The position numbers and the translations under genes are program-made. Below, piece by piece: positions 17,483-25,183 of a stretch of 64,000 nucleotides of DNA. The notes beneath the pieces are model-generated. The model made no database searches. It was not told the origin of the DNA and was given only the letters and a program-made list of their open reading frames with translations. This stretch comes from an uncultured SAR116 cluster alpha proteobacterium (lineage in GTDB: Bacteria > Pseudomonadota > Alphaproteobacteria > Puniceispirillales > Marisalimonadaceae): positions 1 to 64,000 of the forward strand of contig CACMRG010000004.1 of the NCBI GenBank assembly GCA_902616005.1. The letters are read 5' to 3'. Each line of letters opens with the position of its first letter. The stretch's first letter is position 1.

Positions 17483-17815
17483 ATGCTTTTAGATATTAGA
17501 ACTTATAGATGCAAACCAGGAACTATAAAAAAACATTTAGAACTTTATGAAAAAATGGGAAAAAAGCCACAATCTAGAAATCTAGGACAACCCCTATTGT
17601 TTGCAATATGTGAAACAGGTGATCCTAATGAGTATACTCATATTTGGGTTTATGTAAATGCCGATGATAGAGAAAAGAAGAGAGCACAAATGTGGTTAGA
17701 TCCAGATTGGATAAATTATACACAAGAAAGTGCTAAGTTAGGAGCATTAGAATCTCAAAAAAATAAGCTAGTAAAAACTGTTGATTTTTATGATTTTAAA
17801 AACCCTAATAACTGA
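17483..17815 (+). CDS. NIPSNAP-family protein
   Basis: This 110-residue protein starts with the family signature LLDIRTYRCKPGTIKKHLELYEKMG and contains EYTHIWVYVNADDREKKRAQMWLDPDWINY. These are dimeric alpha-beta barrel proteins of unclear role, often found beside catabolic oxidoreductases. TGAGGAT precedes the ATG. It ends immediately before the convergent old yellow enzyme gene. Confidence 0.85.
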   Translation: MLLDIRTYRCKPGTIKKHLELYEKMGKKPQSRNLGQPLLFAICETGDPNEYTHIWVYVNADDREKKRAQMWLDPDWINYTQESAKLGALESQKNKLVKTVDFYDFKNPNN

Positions 17816-18952
17816 TTAAGCTGGTTTTGCAGATCTGTCGAGGTAATCGTCTCTTCTACTTAAGAAAAAAGAGTAACTATCTGGCAAAAAATCTTTAGAA
17901 TTAGATAAACCAAACTTCGTTGCTGCTTTATAAACCCATTGCGTGTCAGCAAGAAGTTCTCGACCTATTGCTATTAAATCAGCTCTACCATTAGTTATTA
18001 TTTCTTCAGCTTGATCTGGTTCAATTATTGCTCCAACTGCCATCGTATTAATATTAGCTTCTTTCTTAATTCTTTCTGAATAAGGCACTTGAAAGCCTGG
18101 AATAATTTTAGATTTTGTTAAAACAGGTGAGCCTCCGATACCCCCTGAAGAACAGTCGATAATATCAACACCAGCTTTTTTAAGTTCTCTTGCGTAAGAT
18201 ATATTTTCTTCAAACTTTGTTCCATTTTCAGCACCATCCACAGAGGATATTCTAAAAAATAATGGAATATTATCAGGTAAAATTGACTTTATTAATTGTA
18301 CAACCTCTAATCCAAAACGCATTCTATTTTCCAGACTTCCTCCATAGTTGTCAGTTCTTTTATTTGATAATGGAGAGAAAAATGAATGTAATAAATATCC
18401 ATGCGCACCATGAATTTCTATCATGTCAAAGCCAGCTTTAATAGATCTTATAGCTGCATTTTTAAAATCTTCTTTAACTCTGTTGATATCGTCTAAACTC
18501 ATTTCCAAAGGTGTTGGAGTATCAGTATTTACTGCAATAGCACTAGGTCCAATTGTCTGCCATTTACTTTCATCACCATCATTTGTTTCAATTGGTTTAG
18601 CTCCATCCCATGGTCTTAAAAAACTTGCTTTTCTCCCTGCATGAGCCAATTGTATTCCACTTCTACAATTATATTCTCTAAAAATTTTGGTTATTTTTTT
18701 TAATCCTTCAATATGGTCATCATTCCATATACCTGTACAACCATAACCTATTCTACCTTCAGATGAGACTGCTGTTGCTTCAATAAACGCGCCTCCCAAA
18801 CCAGAGAAAGCAAATCTAGAATAATGTTGTAAATGCCATTCATCTATAAAACCATTATTGGCTTTATACTGACACATTGGTGATAGTATAATTCTATTTC
18901 TAAAAATTTTATTATTTAGACTAAAAGCTGAAAATAAATTCGATTCCATCAT
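17816..18952 (-). CDS. NADH:flavin oxidoreductase, YqjM/NamA-type old yellow enzyme
   Basis: This 378-residue FMN-dependent TIM barrel shows the YqjM-class signature: NRIILSPMCQYKA with the Cys that contacts FMN, GIQLAHAGRKA, GFDMIEIHGAHGYLLHSFFSPLSNKRTD (His pair binding the substrate) and DLIAIGRELLADTQW. The family reduces activated C=C bonds of enals, enones and aromatic breakdown products. It lies 4 bp downstream of the HpcH-type aldolase gene and is convergent with the NIPSNAP gene. Confidence 0.92.
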   Translation of the reverse strand: MMESNLFSAFSLNNKIFRNRIILSPMCQYKANNGFIDEWHLQHYSRFAFSGLGGAFIEATAVSSEGRIGYGCTGIWNDDHIEGLKKITKIFREYNCRSGIQLAHAGRKASFLRPWDGAKPIETNDGDESKWQTIGPSAIAVNTDTPTPLEMSLDDINRVKEDFKNAAIRSIKAGFDMIEIHGAHGYLLHSFFSPLSNKRTDNYGGSLENRMRFGLEVVQLIKSILPDNIPLFFRISSVDGAENGTKFEENISYARELKKAGVDIIDCSSGGIGGSPVLTKSKIIPGFQVPYSERIKKEANINTMAVGAIIEPDQAEEIITNGRADLIAIGRELLADTQWVYKAATKFGLSNSKDFLPDSYSFFLSRRDDYLDRSAKPA

Positions 18953-18956
18953 ATAT

Positions 18957-19736
18957 CTAACCTTTATTTTTTAAATTATTTAAACGGTCCTCAGCACCTT
19001 TTACTAGAAAAGATAAATCTGATCCAGATAATATAAACTTCATTCCTAAATCGATGTATTCATACATTAAAGTCTCATCATAAACACCACCCATTCCTGG
19101 TAGAATATTATTATTGTCACAAGCTTGAATAACTTTTTTATACGCTTCTTTAACGTCATTATGATTAAACTCACCAGGGATTCCCATTTCCATACAAAGA
19201 TCATTTGTTCCCACTAGTAATACATCAATTCCAGGAACAGATGCAATTTCTTCCACATTAAGTATTGCTTTAGGTGTCTCTAGCATTACTACAATAATTA
19301 TATCGTCGTTGATTATTTTGGATACTTCACCAACAGGATATTTTTTAAAATCTAACTGAGGCAGTAATCCTGTCATTGATCTATGACCTTTTGGAGGAAA
19401 AAGGCAATTAGAGACTAAACGTTCTGCTGTTTCTTTGTCATCTACATGAGGAAAAACTATACCTTGTGAACCACAATCTAAAACTCTTGTTGCATGATGA
19501 TGAGCAAAATCAGGCACTCTTACAATAGGGGTAATGCCAGTATCTTGCGCGGCCATAGAAATCTGAGTTGCCATGTCAATATCCATACTATTATGCTCTA
19601 AATCAATAAACAGCCAATCGTATCCACATGTTTTCATGATTTTTCCAATATCAACAGTTCTTGCTTGCCTTATACCAACACCAAAAGATATTTCTTTGTT
19701 CAGTATTTTTGATTTTGTAATATTTTTAAGCTTCAT
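18957..19736 (-). CDS. HpcH/HpaI-family class II aldolase
   Basis: This 259-residue aldolase is of the 2-keto-3-deoxy / 4-hydroxy-2-oxoheptanedioate aldolase type. Key motifs are WLFIDLEHNSMD, the metal-site region VVMLETPKAILNVEEIASVPGIDVLLVGTNDL and the pocket TPIVRVPD. It cleaves a hydroxylated 2-keto acid to pyruvate plus an aldehyde. It is co-transcribed with the old yellow enzyme and divergent from an HpaR-like regulator, which supports an aromatic-acid or sugar-acid catabolic role. Confidence 0.88.
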   Translation of the reverse strand: MKLKNITKSKILNKEISFGVGIRQARTVDIGKIMKTCGYDWLFIDLEHNSMDIDMATQISMAAQDTGITPIVRVPDFAHHHATRVLDCGSQGIVFPHVDDKETAERLVSNCLFPPKGHRSMTGLLPQLDFKKYPVGEVSKIINDDIIIVVMLETPKAILNVEEIASVPGIDVLLVGTNDLCMEMGIPGEFNHNDVKEAYKKVIQACDNNNILPGMGGVYDETLMYEYIDLGMKFILSGSDLSFLVKGAEDRLNNLKNKG

Positions 19737-19799
19737 CGCAATTCCTCCACAAAAAGCTTATACAGTTAAACTTTCATATCAAGCTTATTTATTTAATAT

Positions 19800-19828
19800 T
19801 TGCACGATTTTTATATTTTTAATAAAAT
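19800..19828 (+). promoter_or_regulatory. candidate promoter of the HpaR-like gene (leaderless)
   Basis: A TTGCAC -35 candidate (19800-19805) is 17 nt from a TAAAAT -10 (19823-19828). The ATG follows only 6 nt later, so the mRNA would begin at the start codon. There is no ribosome site. Confidence 0.45.
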
Positions 19829-19834
19829 TAAATT

Positions 19835-20299
19835 ATGAAAGAGGAAAATAAAAATTCAAATAGTCTAATATCCCTATTTGAAACTAAAAAATCCTTAACT
19901 ATCACTTTACTAAGAGCCCGTGAATCTTTAATGATGTCATTTCGGCCACTTTTAGCAAAACATAATTTTACCGAACAGCAATGGAGAGTCCTTAGAGTGT
20001 TGGGTGAAAAAGGACCTTGCGATGCAGGTCAATTAGCTGCAGAAGCATGTATATTATCACCGAGTTTGTCTAGAATCATAAATACACTTATTGAAAATAA
20101 ATTTATCATCAAAAAAGAAGATAAATTAGATAAAAGAAAAATTATTCTTGAGATTTCAGATGAAGGTAAATTAAAACTAGAATCCATCAAACCTGAATAT
20201 CTTGCGATTTTGAAATCAATTCAAAAAAGATATGGTGAGGATAAAATAAACAAAATACTTGATCTTCTCACAGAAGTGATAGAATGGAGATCTAGATAA
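19835..20299 (+). CDS. MarR-family regulator, HpaR-like
   Basis: This 154-residue winged-helix protein has the HpaR-type pattern: RARESLMMSFRPLLAKHNFTEQQWRVLRVLGEKGP, the recognition region LSPSLSRIINTLIENKFI and the wing KEDKLDKRKIILEIS. HpaR represses homoprotocatechuate catabolic genes in enteric bacteria. Here it faces the HpcH-type aldolase and old yellow enzyme genes across 98 bp and probably controls them. The effector is unknown. Confidence 0.88.
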   Translation: MKEENKNSNSLISLFETKKSLTITLLRARESLMMSFRPLLAKHNFTEQQWRVLRVLGEKGPCDAGQLAAEACILSPSLSRIINTLIENKFIIKKEDKLDKRKIILEISDEGKLKLESIKPEYLAILKSIQKRYGEDKINKILDLLTEVIEWRSR

Positions 20300-20304
20300 T
20301 AAAA

Positions 20305-21327
20305 TTAAAACTTTTCATCAAATCTTGTACTTAACTTTTTCATTGAAGATTTAGTTACCTTACTTAAAAAAATTCCATTTTTCAGAGCTTCTTGTCTTTT
20401 CTTTAAAGCTCGCTCTCCTGGTATATAAATAGTTTTTCCAGAAATGGGTTTATTTGCTTTTGCTTTTGAGACAGTATGTGACATTTGTTTTTTGAATTCA
20501 TTTAAGCCAGAGAAAAATTCAGGATCTATAATTTGTATAAATGTTGATAAATTCATGCTTTTAGGATTATCTACTCTTCCAAATCCAGACAAACCTTGGG
20601 ATAAAGCTTCAATGCCTAAAGCCAGGCCATATCCCTTATGCCCATACTCCATCCCTCCCACAGGAAGAACTGTTCCACTTTTATCTCTAACTTCTAATGG
20701 ATCATTACTTGGAATTCCTTCAGATGTTAATAAGCAATTGAAATCAAATTTTTGTCCATTTGCAATCTTTTCTGCAATCATATTATTTGTTGTTATAGAT
20801 GCACTTATATCAATAATTACAGGCAAATTATTTGTTGGGAAACCTATTGCCATTGGATTTGGAGTAAAAAGAGGTTCAGTGCCACCGAAAGGTGCAACTG
20901 TTGAATTTGAAGGAACAGAACTTTTTATAATTGCAATGAAACCTTTATCTACAATATTTTTTAAATATGCTGCAAGTGCTCCATTGTGATGACTATTTCC
21001 AATTGTTACAGTTGAGACACCAAAGTCTTTAGCTTTCTCAATTCCAATTTTTAATCCCTCTTGGGTTAGCCAAATTCCTGGTAGTAATTTTCCATCTATT
21101 CTTAAATTTGAATTTTTTTCAGAAATAATTTTGTAATTACCATTGACCTTCATTATCCCTTTTTCAATATCACTGACATAGTTCGGTAAAAGTCTAACTC
21201 CGTGAGTACTATGTCCCATCATATCAGCTTCAACTAGTATCTCAGAGGTGGTATGAGCTTTATCAGAATCCATATTTAATTTTATTAAAATATTTTTACA
21301 GAATTTTATTAAATTTTCTTTTTGCAT
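20305..21327 (-). CDS. Ldh-family oxidoreductase (malate/lactate/ureidoglycolate dehydrogenase type), first copy
   Basis: This 340-residue NAD(P)-dependent dehydrogenase of the Ldh_2 fold has the signatures ILVEADMMGHSTHGVRLLPNYVSDI, GVSTVTIGNSHHNGALAAYLK with the catalytic His, and GHKGYGLALGIEALSQGLSG. Family members oxidise 2-hydroxy acids (malate, sulfolactate, ureidoglycolate) or reduce imines. It is the last gene of a five-gene minus-strand run that begins with the aminotransferase at 25.1 kb. The substrate cannot be assigned. A second family member lies at 56.9 kb. Confidence 0.87.
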   Translation of the reverse strand: MQKENLIKFCKNILIKLNMDSDKAHTTSEILVEADMMGHSTHGVRLLPNYVSDIEKGIMKVNGNYKIISEKNSNLRIDGKLLPGIWLTQEGLKIGIEKAKDFGVSTVTIGNSHHNGALAAYLKNIVDKGFIAIIKSSVPSNSTVAPFGGTEPLFTPNPMAIGFPTNNLPVIIDISASITTNNMIAEKIANGQKFDFNCLLTSEGIPSNDPLEVRDKSGTVLPVGGMEYGHKGYGLALGIEALSQGLSGFGRVDNPKSMNLSTFIQIIDPEFFSGLNEFKKQMSHTVSKAKANKPISGKTIYIPGERALKKRQEALKNGIFLSKVTKSSMKKLSTRFDEKF

Positions 21328-21350
21328 AATTTTTATTTGAAAACATTAGT

Positions 21351-22247
21351 CTAATTTTTATTAAATGGTTTTGTAGCTGCTATAAAAATACTTGAAACAA
21401 TGAAAATGACAGCAACTATATCAAAATTTGTTAAAAACACTCCCATGAAAAAAAAATCTATTAAGATTGCTAAAACAGGAACCATCATAACAGAAATAGA
21501 TGTAACATTAACTGAAAATTTTTGTAAAACCGTAAAATAAGCCCAATAGGTATATGCACTTGAAAAAAATATTGCATAAAAAATTATTAGGTAATGAATA
21601 TAATGAGGATTTCCAAAGTTATTTAAGTCAAAATAAAGAGCAAAGGGAATTAATGGTAATACACCAATAAGTTGTTGCCAACCAGCTACCAACATGCCAT
21701 CTGATTTGAATCCACCATATTTTACTATCATGGTACCAATGCCCCATGATAAACCTGCTAATAATGTTAAAAATAATCCTAAAATATTATCTACAACACC
21801 AATTCCTATAGATAATGAAAAAATTCCTAACATTCCAAAAATTAAAGCAAGAGTTACTGATAAATTGATTTTTTCATAACCAATTAGTCCAGCTGATATT
21901 GTAGCCCAAACGGGCATAGTGTAGGCGAGAACTGCTGCCCTTCCTCCACCAAGTAAGGACAAACCATAGAGCATTAAAACTTGCCATAATGTAACATTGA
22001 AAAAACTTATAAGTAATAAAGATCTCCAGTTTTCTCTGGGGATAAATAAAGATTTTTTTTTATTCAAAACAAAAACAAATAATAAAAAACCTGCAGGCAC
22101 TCCTGTCATTACCCTAAAACTTAATGGTGGAATTTCTTCAAGTGCTATTTTGAATAAAGACCAAACAGAACTCCAAACAATTATCAAAAAAATTAATAAG
22201 ATAACCGTTAATAAGTTTTTATTATTTTTAATTTTATTTTTTATCAC
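21351..22247 (-). CDS. EamA/DMT-family transporter
   Basis: This 298-residue membrane protein has about ten helices and both EamA halves: IVWSSVWSLFKIALEEIPPLSFRVMTG in the first, LAGLSWGIGTMIVKYGGFKSDGMLVAGWQQLIG in the second. Its start overlaps the end of the small exported-protein gene by 14 bp. The substrate is unknown; operon context suggests a product or substrate of the aminotransferase and malonyl-CoA decarboxylase genes. Confidence 0.88.
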   Translation of the reverse strand: MIKNKIKNNKNLLTVILLIFLIIVWSSVWSLFKIALEEIPPLSFRVMTGVPAGFLLFVFVLNKKKSLFIPRENWRSLLLISFFNVTLWQVLMLYGLSLLGGGRAAVLAYTMPVWATISAGLIGYEKINLSVTLALIFGMLGIFSLSIGIGVVDNILGLFLTLLAGLSWGIGTMIVKYGGFKSDGMLVAGWQQLIGVLPLIPFALYFDLNNFGNPHYIHYLIIFYAIFFSSAYTYWAYFTVLQKFSVNVTSISVMMVPVLAILIDFFFMGVFLTNFDIVAVIFIVSSIFIAATKPFNKN

Positions 22248-22605
22248 ACAGGTATCTAGAAATGGAACTATTTACTGCCATAACAAAAGAAAGTTGTCCA
22301 TTATCTAGTACTGTAATATCTTGAAAATGCACCCAAGCTCTTTCAGGTGAAAAAGCAAAAGCTCTACCTCCTGCTTCATATAATTTATACTTCATATCAT
22401 TAGTTTCTAAAAAACCTTTATATATAGAAAGTAATACAGGTTTTTCATTACCTTTAATTTTAAAAGTTTGTATGCCATTAGAACGAATAGCTGCAGCATG
22501 CTTTGGCTTACAAGAGTATTGATCTTTATTTTCAGAAGCAATTAAGCTATTATTAGAAAAAAAAGTTAATAAAATAGTTGTTAGCAAGTAAATAATTTTT
22601 TTCAT
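22234..22605 (-). CDS. small exported protein of unknown function
   Basis: This 123-residue protein has a clear Sec signal peptide (KKIIYLLTTILLTFFSNNSLIAS, cleavage near residue 24). A short mature domain follows with two cysteines, one near each end, which could form a disulfide. I do not recognise the family. It starts 2 bp after malonyl-CoA decarboxylase and overlaps the DMT transporter gene, so it is a real operon member. Confidence 0.6.
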   Translation of the reverse strand: MKKIIYLLTTILLTFFSNNSLIASENKDQYSCKPKHAAAIRSNGIQTFKIKGNEKPVLLSIYKGFLETNDMKYKLYEAGGRAFAFSPERAWVHFQDITVLDNGQLSFVMAVNSSISRYLCDKK

Positions 22606-22607
22606 TT

Positions 22608-23912
22608 TTATCCTATCTCAATATTTAATTTTACAAATTCTTTTTCTAGACTTTTAGAGGTATTAATTTTTTTATCAATAACATATTTTTCATGATTTAT
22701 CTCAACCTCTTCCAAATTATATAAATAATTGACCATAAAACCCAAAGATTGTTCTAATCCTTTTTCAGAAGTGTCAGATAGAAAATTAATTCTTTCTAAA
22801 ATTGCTCCATTTCCTATATGAAATCTTGCAACAGGATCATTTGGCAAATAATCTAATCTATTGGAGATAAAGAAATATTTTAAAATACTTTCGTTCAATA
22901 TAATGTCATTTTTTTGAATTTTAGTAGTAGATAATTTATTATGCATTTTATCAAACAAAGTCGTATCATTCGATTTTAACCAATTACTAAATCCTGGGAC
23001 TGGTGACAAGGTCACAAATTTAGATAAATTTTCAAAATTATTTTGTAAATCTTTGGCAACCTGCTTTATTAAAAAATTGCCAAATGAAATTCCTTGTAAA
23101 CCTTTTTGGCAGTTGGAAATTGAATAAAAAACAGCTGTTGTCGCTTCTTCACTATTAATCATTGTCCTATCTGGATTAAGAATTTGATTTATTTTTTCAG
23201 GTATATCTTTAGTTAAAGCGACTTCTATAAATATTAAAGGTTCATCTTCCATAGCTGGATGAAAGAATGCAAAGCACTTTCTGTCTTGTGGCTCTAACCT
23301 AGATCTTAACTCGTCCCAAGATTTTATTTGATGAACAGCTTCATATTCAATAATTTTTTCTAAAATATTAGCAGGTGTCTCCCAATCAATTGGTTTTAAT
23401 ATCAAAAAACCTCTATTAAACCAATCTTTGAATAAAGATGATAAATCAAAATCAATTTTTTGAAAATTTGGATGTTTATCTAAAAGTTCAAGCAACTTTT
23501 CTCTTAATCTTACTAGGTTGATCGTTCCATGTTGAGTTGAATTCAAACGTCGGAATATCTCTGAGCGTTTTGATTCAGAAATCTTTTTTATGTCTTTGTA
23601 AAAGTTGTATTCTTTTTTCTTGTTATAATTTTTTAAAACTTCTTCTATTGAATTAATTTCTAAATCATAATCTTTTTCCAAATATTCAAAAAAACTAATT
23701 AAAGTCTTTAGATCACATTTACTTAAAATGTCCAATAGTTCTTCTGAATAATTTAATGCAGAAATCTCTCCTTTAGCATCATTGACATTTTCTATATATT
23801 CTAAAAGAGACTTATTTTGTTTTTTTTCAAAAAGAGAACTAAAATTTTTTTTTCTATTCTTTTTATCAAATAAAGTATTTACTAAATCGCTAAAAAAACT
23901 AAATTTACTCAT
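22608..23912 (-). CDS. malonyl-CoA decarboxylase
   Basis: This 434-residue protein has the two-domain MCD architecture: a helical N-terminal domain to about residue 180, then the acyltransferase-like catalytic domain. Motifs include CFAFFHPAMEDEPLIFIEVAL, FYSISNCQKGLQGISFGNFLIKQV, TLSPVPGFSNWL and PNDPVARFHIGNGA with the catalytic His. It converts malonyl-CoA to acetyl-CoA and CO2. It begins 2 bp after the aminotransferase gene. No malonyl-CoA synthetase (MatB) is in the window, so the malonyl-CoA source is unclear. Confidence 0.92.
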   Translation of the reverse strand: MSKFSFFSDLVNTLFDKKNRKKNFSSLFEKKQNKSLLEYIENVNDAKGEISALNYSEELLDILSKCDLKTLISFFEYLEKDYDLEINSIEEVLKNYNKKKEYNFYKDIKKISESKRSEIFRRLNSTQHGTINLVRLREKLLELLDKHPNFQKIDFDLSSLFKDWFNRGFLILKPIDWETPANILEKIIEYEAVHQIKSWDELRSRLEPQDRKCFAFFHPAMEDEPLIFIEVALTKDIPEKINQILNPDRTMINSEEATTAVFYSISNCQKGLQGISFGNFLIKQVAKDLQNNFENLSKFVTLSPVPGFSNWLKSNDTTLFDKMHNKLSTTKIQKNDIILNESILKYFFISNRLDYLPNDPVARFHIGNGAILERINFLSDTSEKGLEQSLGFMVNYLYNLEEVEINHEKYVIDKKINTSKSLEKEFVKLNIEIG

Positions 23913-23914
23913 AT

Positions 23915-25093
23915 TTATAAATTTTCTTTTAAGTACTCTCTTGCCTTTTCAACTCCAGCTTCTCTAATAGGTATTTGTATTAAATCTAAACCCATTTCGA
24001 CTCCACTTAATGTTCCTAAAAGACTTATATCATTAAAGTCACCTAGATGACCAATTCTAAAGACTTTACCTTTTAGTTTGGATAATCCATTTCCCAAGGA
24101 CATATTAAAATTTTCTAATATAATTTTTCTTAACTGATCAGCATCTTTATTTTCAGGTACTAATACTGCAGTTAACACATCAGAAAAACTTTTGTAATTT
24201 TGACAATAAACTTCTAAACCCCATGCCTCAACAGCTATTCTAGTAGCTTTTGAATACCTTGCATGTCTTTTAAAAACATTATTAAGTCCCTCTTCATGAA
24301 GCATATCAATAGCTTCTTTGAGTCCAAACAGCAGATTTGTAGCGGGAGTGTATGGAAAAAAACCTGTCTTATTAAATTCTAGATGTTCATTCCAATCCCA
24401 ATAAGATTTTTTAAGAGTTGATTTGTTTGAGACTTTAATTGCTTTTTCAGAAATTGCATTAAATGATAGCCCAGGTGGCAGCATTAATCCCTTTTGAGAT
24501 CCTGAAATAGTAATATCAACACCCCATTCATCATGTTCATAATTTATAGATCCTAAACCGGAAATTGTGTCAACCATTAATAATGCATCATGGTTTAAAT
24601 CATCTAAAATATCCCTAACAGCTTTTACATTAGCAATACATCCTGTTGAAGTTTCATTATGAACTATACAAACAGCTTTAATTTTATTATCAATATCAAG
24701 TCTTAATCTTTTTTCTATTTCGTTAGGATCTAAACCTTGTCTCCAATCTGTCTTCAAAAGTTCTACCTGAAGACCTAATTTTAGTGCCATATTGTTCCAA
24801 AGAGATGCGAAATGTCCAGTTTCAACCATTAAAACGTTATCTCCATCATTTAATGTGTTAACTAAAGCAGCTTCCCAAGCTCCTGTTCCTGATGCTGGAA
24901 AAATAATAACAGGGTTCTCTGTTTTAAAGATTGTTTTGATACCACCAAGACATTTCAATGCTAACTCTGAAAACTCTGGACCTCTGTGATCAATTGTAGG
25001 ATAACACATAGCATTCAAAATTCTATCTGGTACATTAGATGGTCCAGGCAATTGTAAAAAGTGTTTACCAGGTTTGTATTTTCGATCACTCAT
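23915..25093 (-). CDS. class V aminotransferase, serine/alanine-glyoxylate aminotransferase type
   Basis: This 392-residue PLP enzyme has the AGT/SGAT signatures LQLPGPSNVPDRIL, TIDHRGPEF, FPASGTGAWEAAL, the cofactor Asp in MVDTISGLGS and Lys201 in ISGSQKGLMLPPG. It transfers an amino group from serine or alanine to glyoxylate, giving glycine. The purine island downstream releases glyoxylate through ureidoglycolate lyase, which this enzyme could consume. The related ureidoglycine-glyoxylate transaminase (PucG) is an alternative, but the allantoicase route here does not make ureidoglycine. It starts the five-gene operon. Confidence 0.9.
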   Translation of the reverse strand: MSDRKYKPGKHFLQLPGPSNVPDRILNAMCYPTIDHRGPEFSELALKCLGGIKTIFKTENPVIIFPASGTGAWEAALVNTLNDGDNVLMVETGHFASLWNNMALKLGLQVELLKTDWRQGLDPNEIEKRLRLDIDNKIKAVCIVHNETSTGCIANVKAVRDILDDLNHDALLMVDTISGLGSINYEHDEWGVDITISGSQKGLMLPPGLSFNAISEKAIKVSNKSTLKKSYWDWNEHLEFNKTGFFPYTPATNLLFGLKEAIDMLHEEGLNNVFKRHARYSKATRIAVEAWGLEVYCQNYKSFSDVLTAVLVPENKDADQLRKIILENFNMSLGNGLSKLKGKVFRIGHLGDFNDISLLGTLSGVEMGLDLIQIPIREAGVEKAREYLKENL

Positions 25094-25183
25094 TATTAAT
25101 CCTTGTTAAATCTTTAATATTATAAGAATATATATATATTTATTAAATACAAATAACACCTTTTTTAAAACATAAGATTTTAA

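Noticed and set aside
19754-19786. Two AAGCTT copies 27 bp apart between the aldolase and HpaR-like genes, considered as an operator
   Set aside because: AAGCTT is its own reverse complement, the flanks do not match beyond two bases, and it does not resemble a MarR-type inverted repeat.
20444-20989. Plus-strand open frame of 181 codons
   Set aside because: It lies wholly inside the Ldh-family gene on the other strand, whose protein is a clear family match. The alternative translation shows no recognisable domain.
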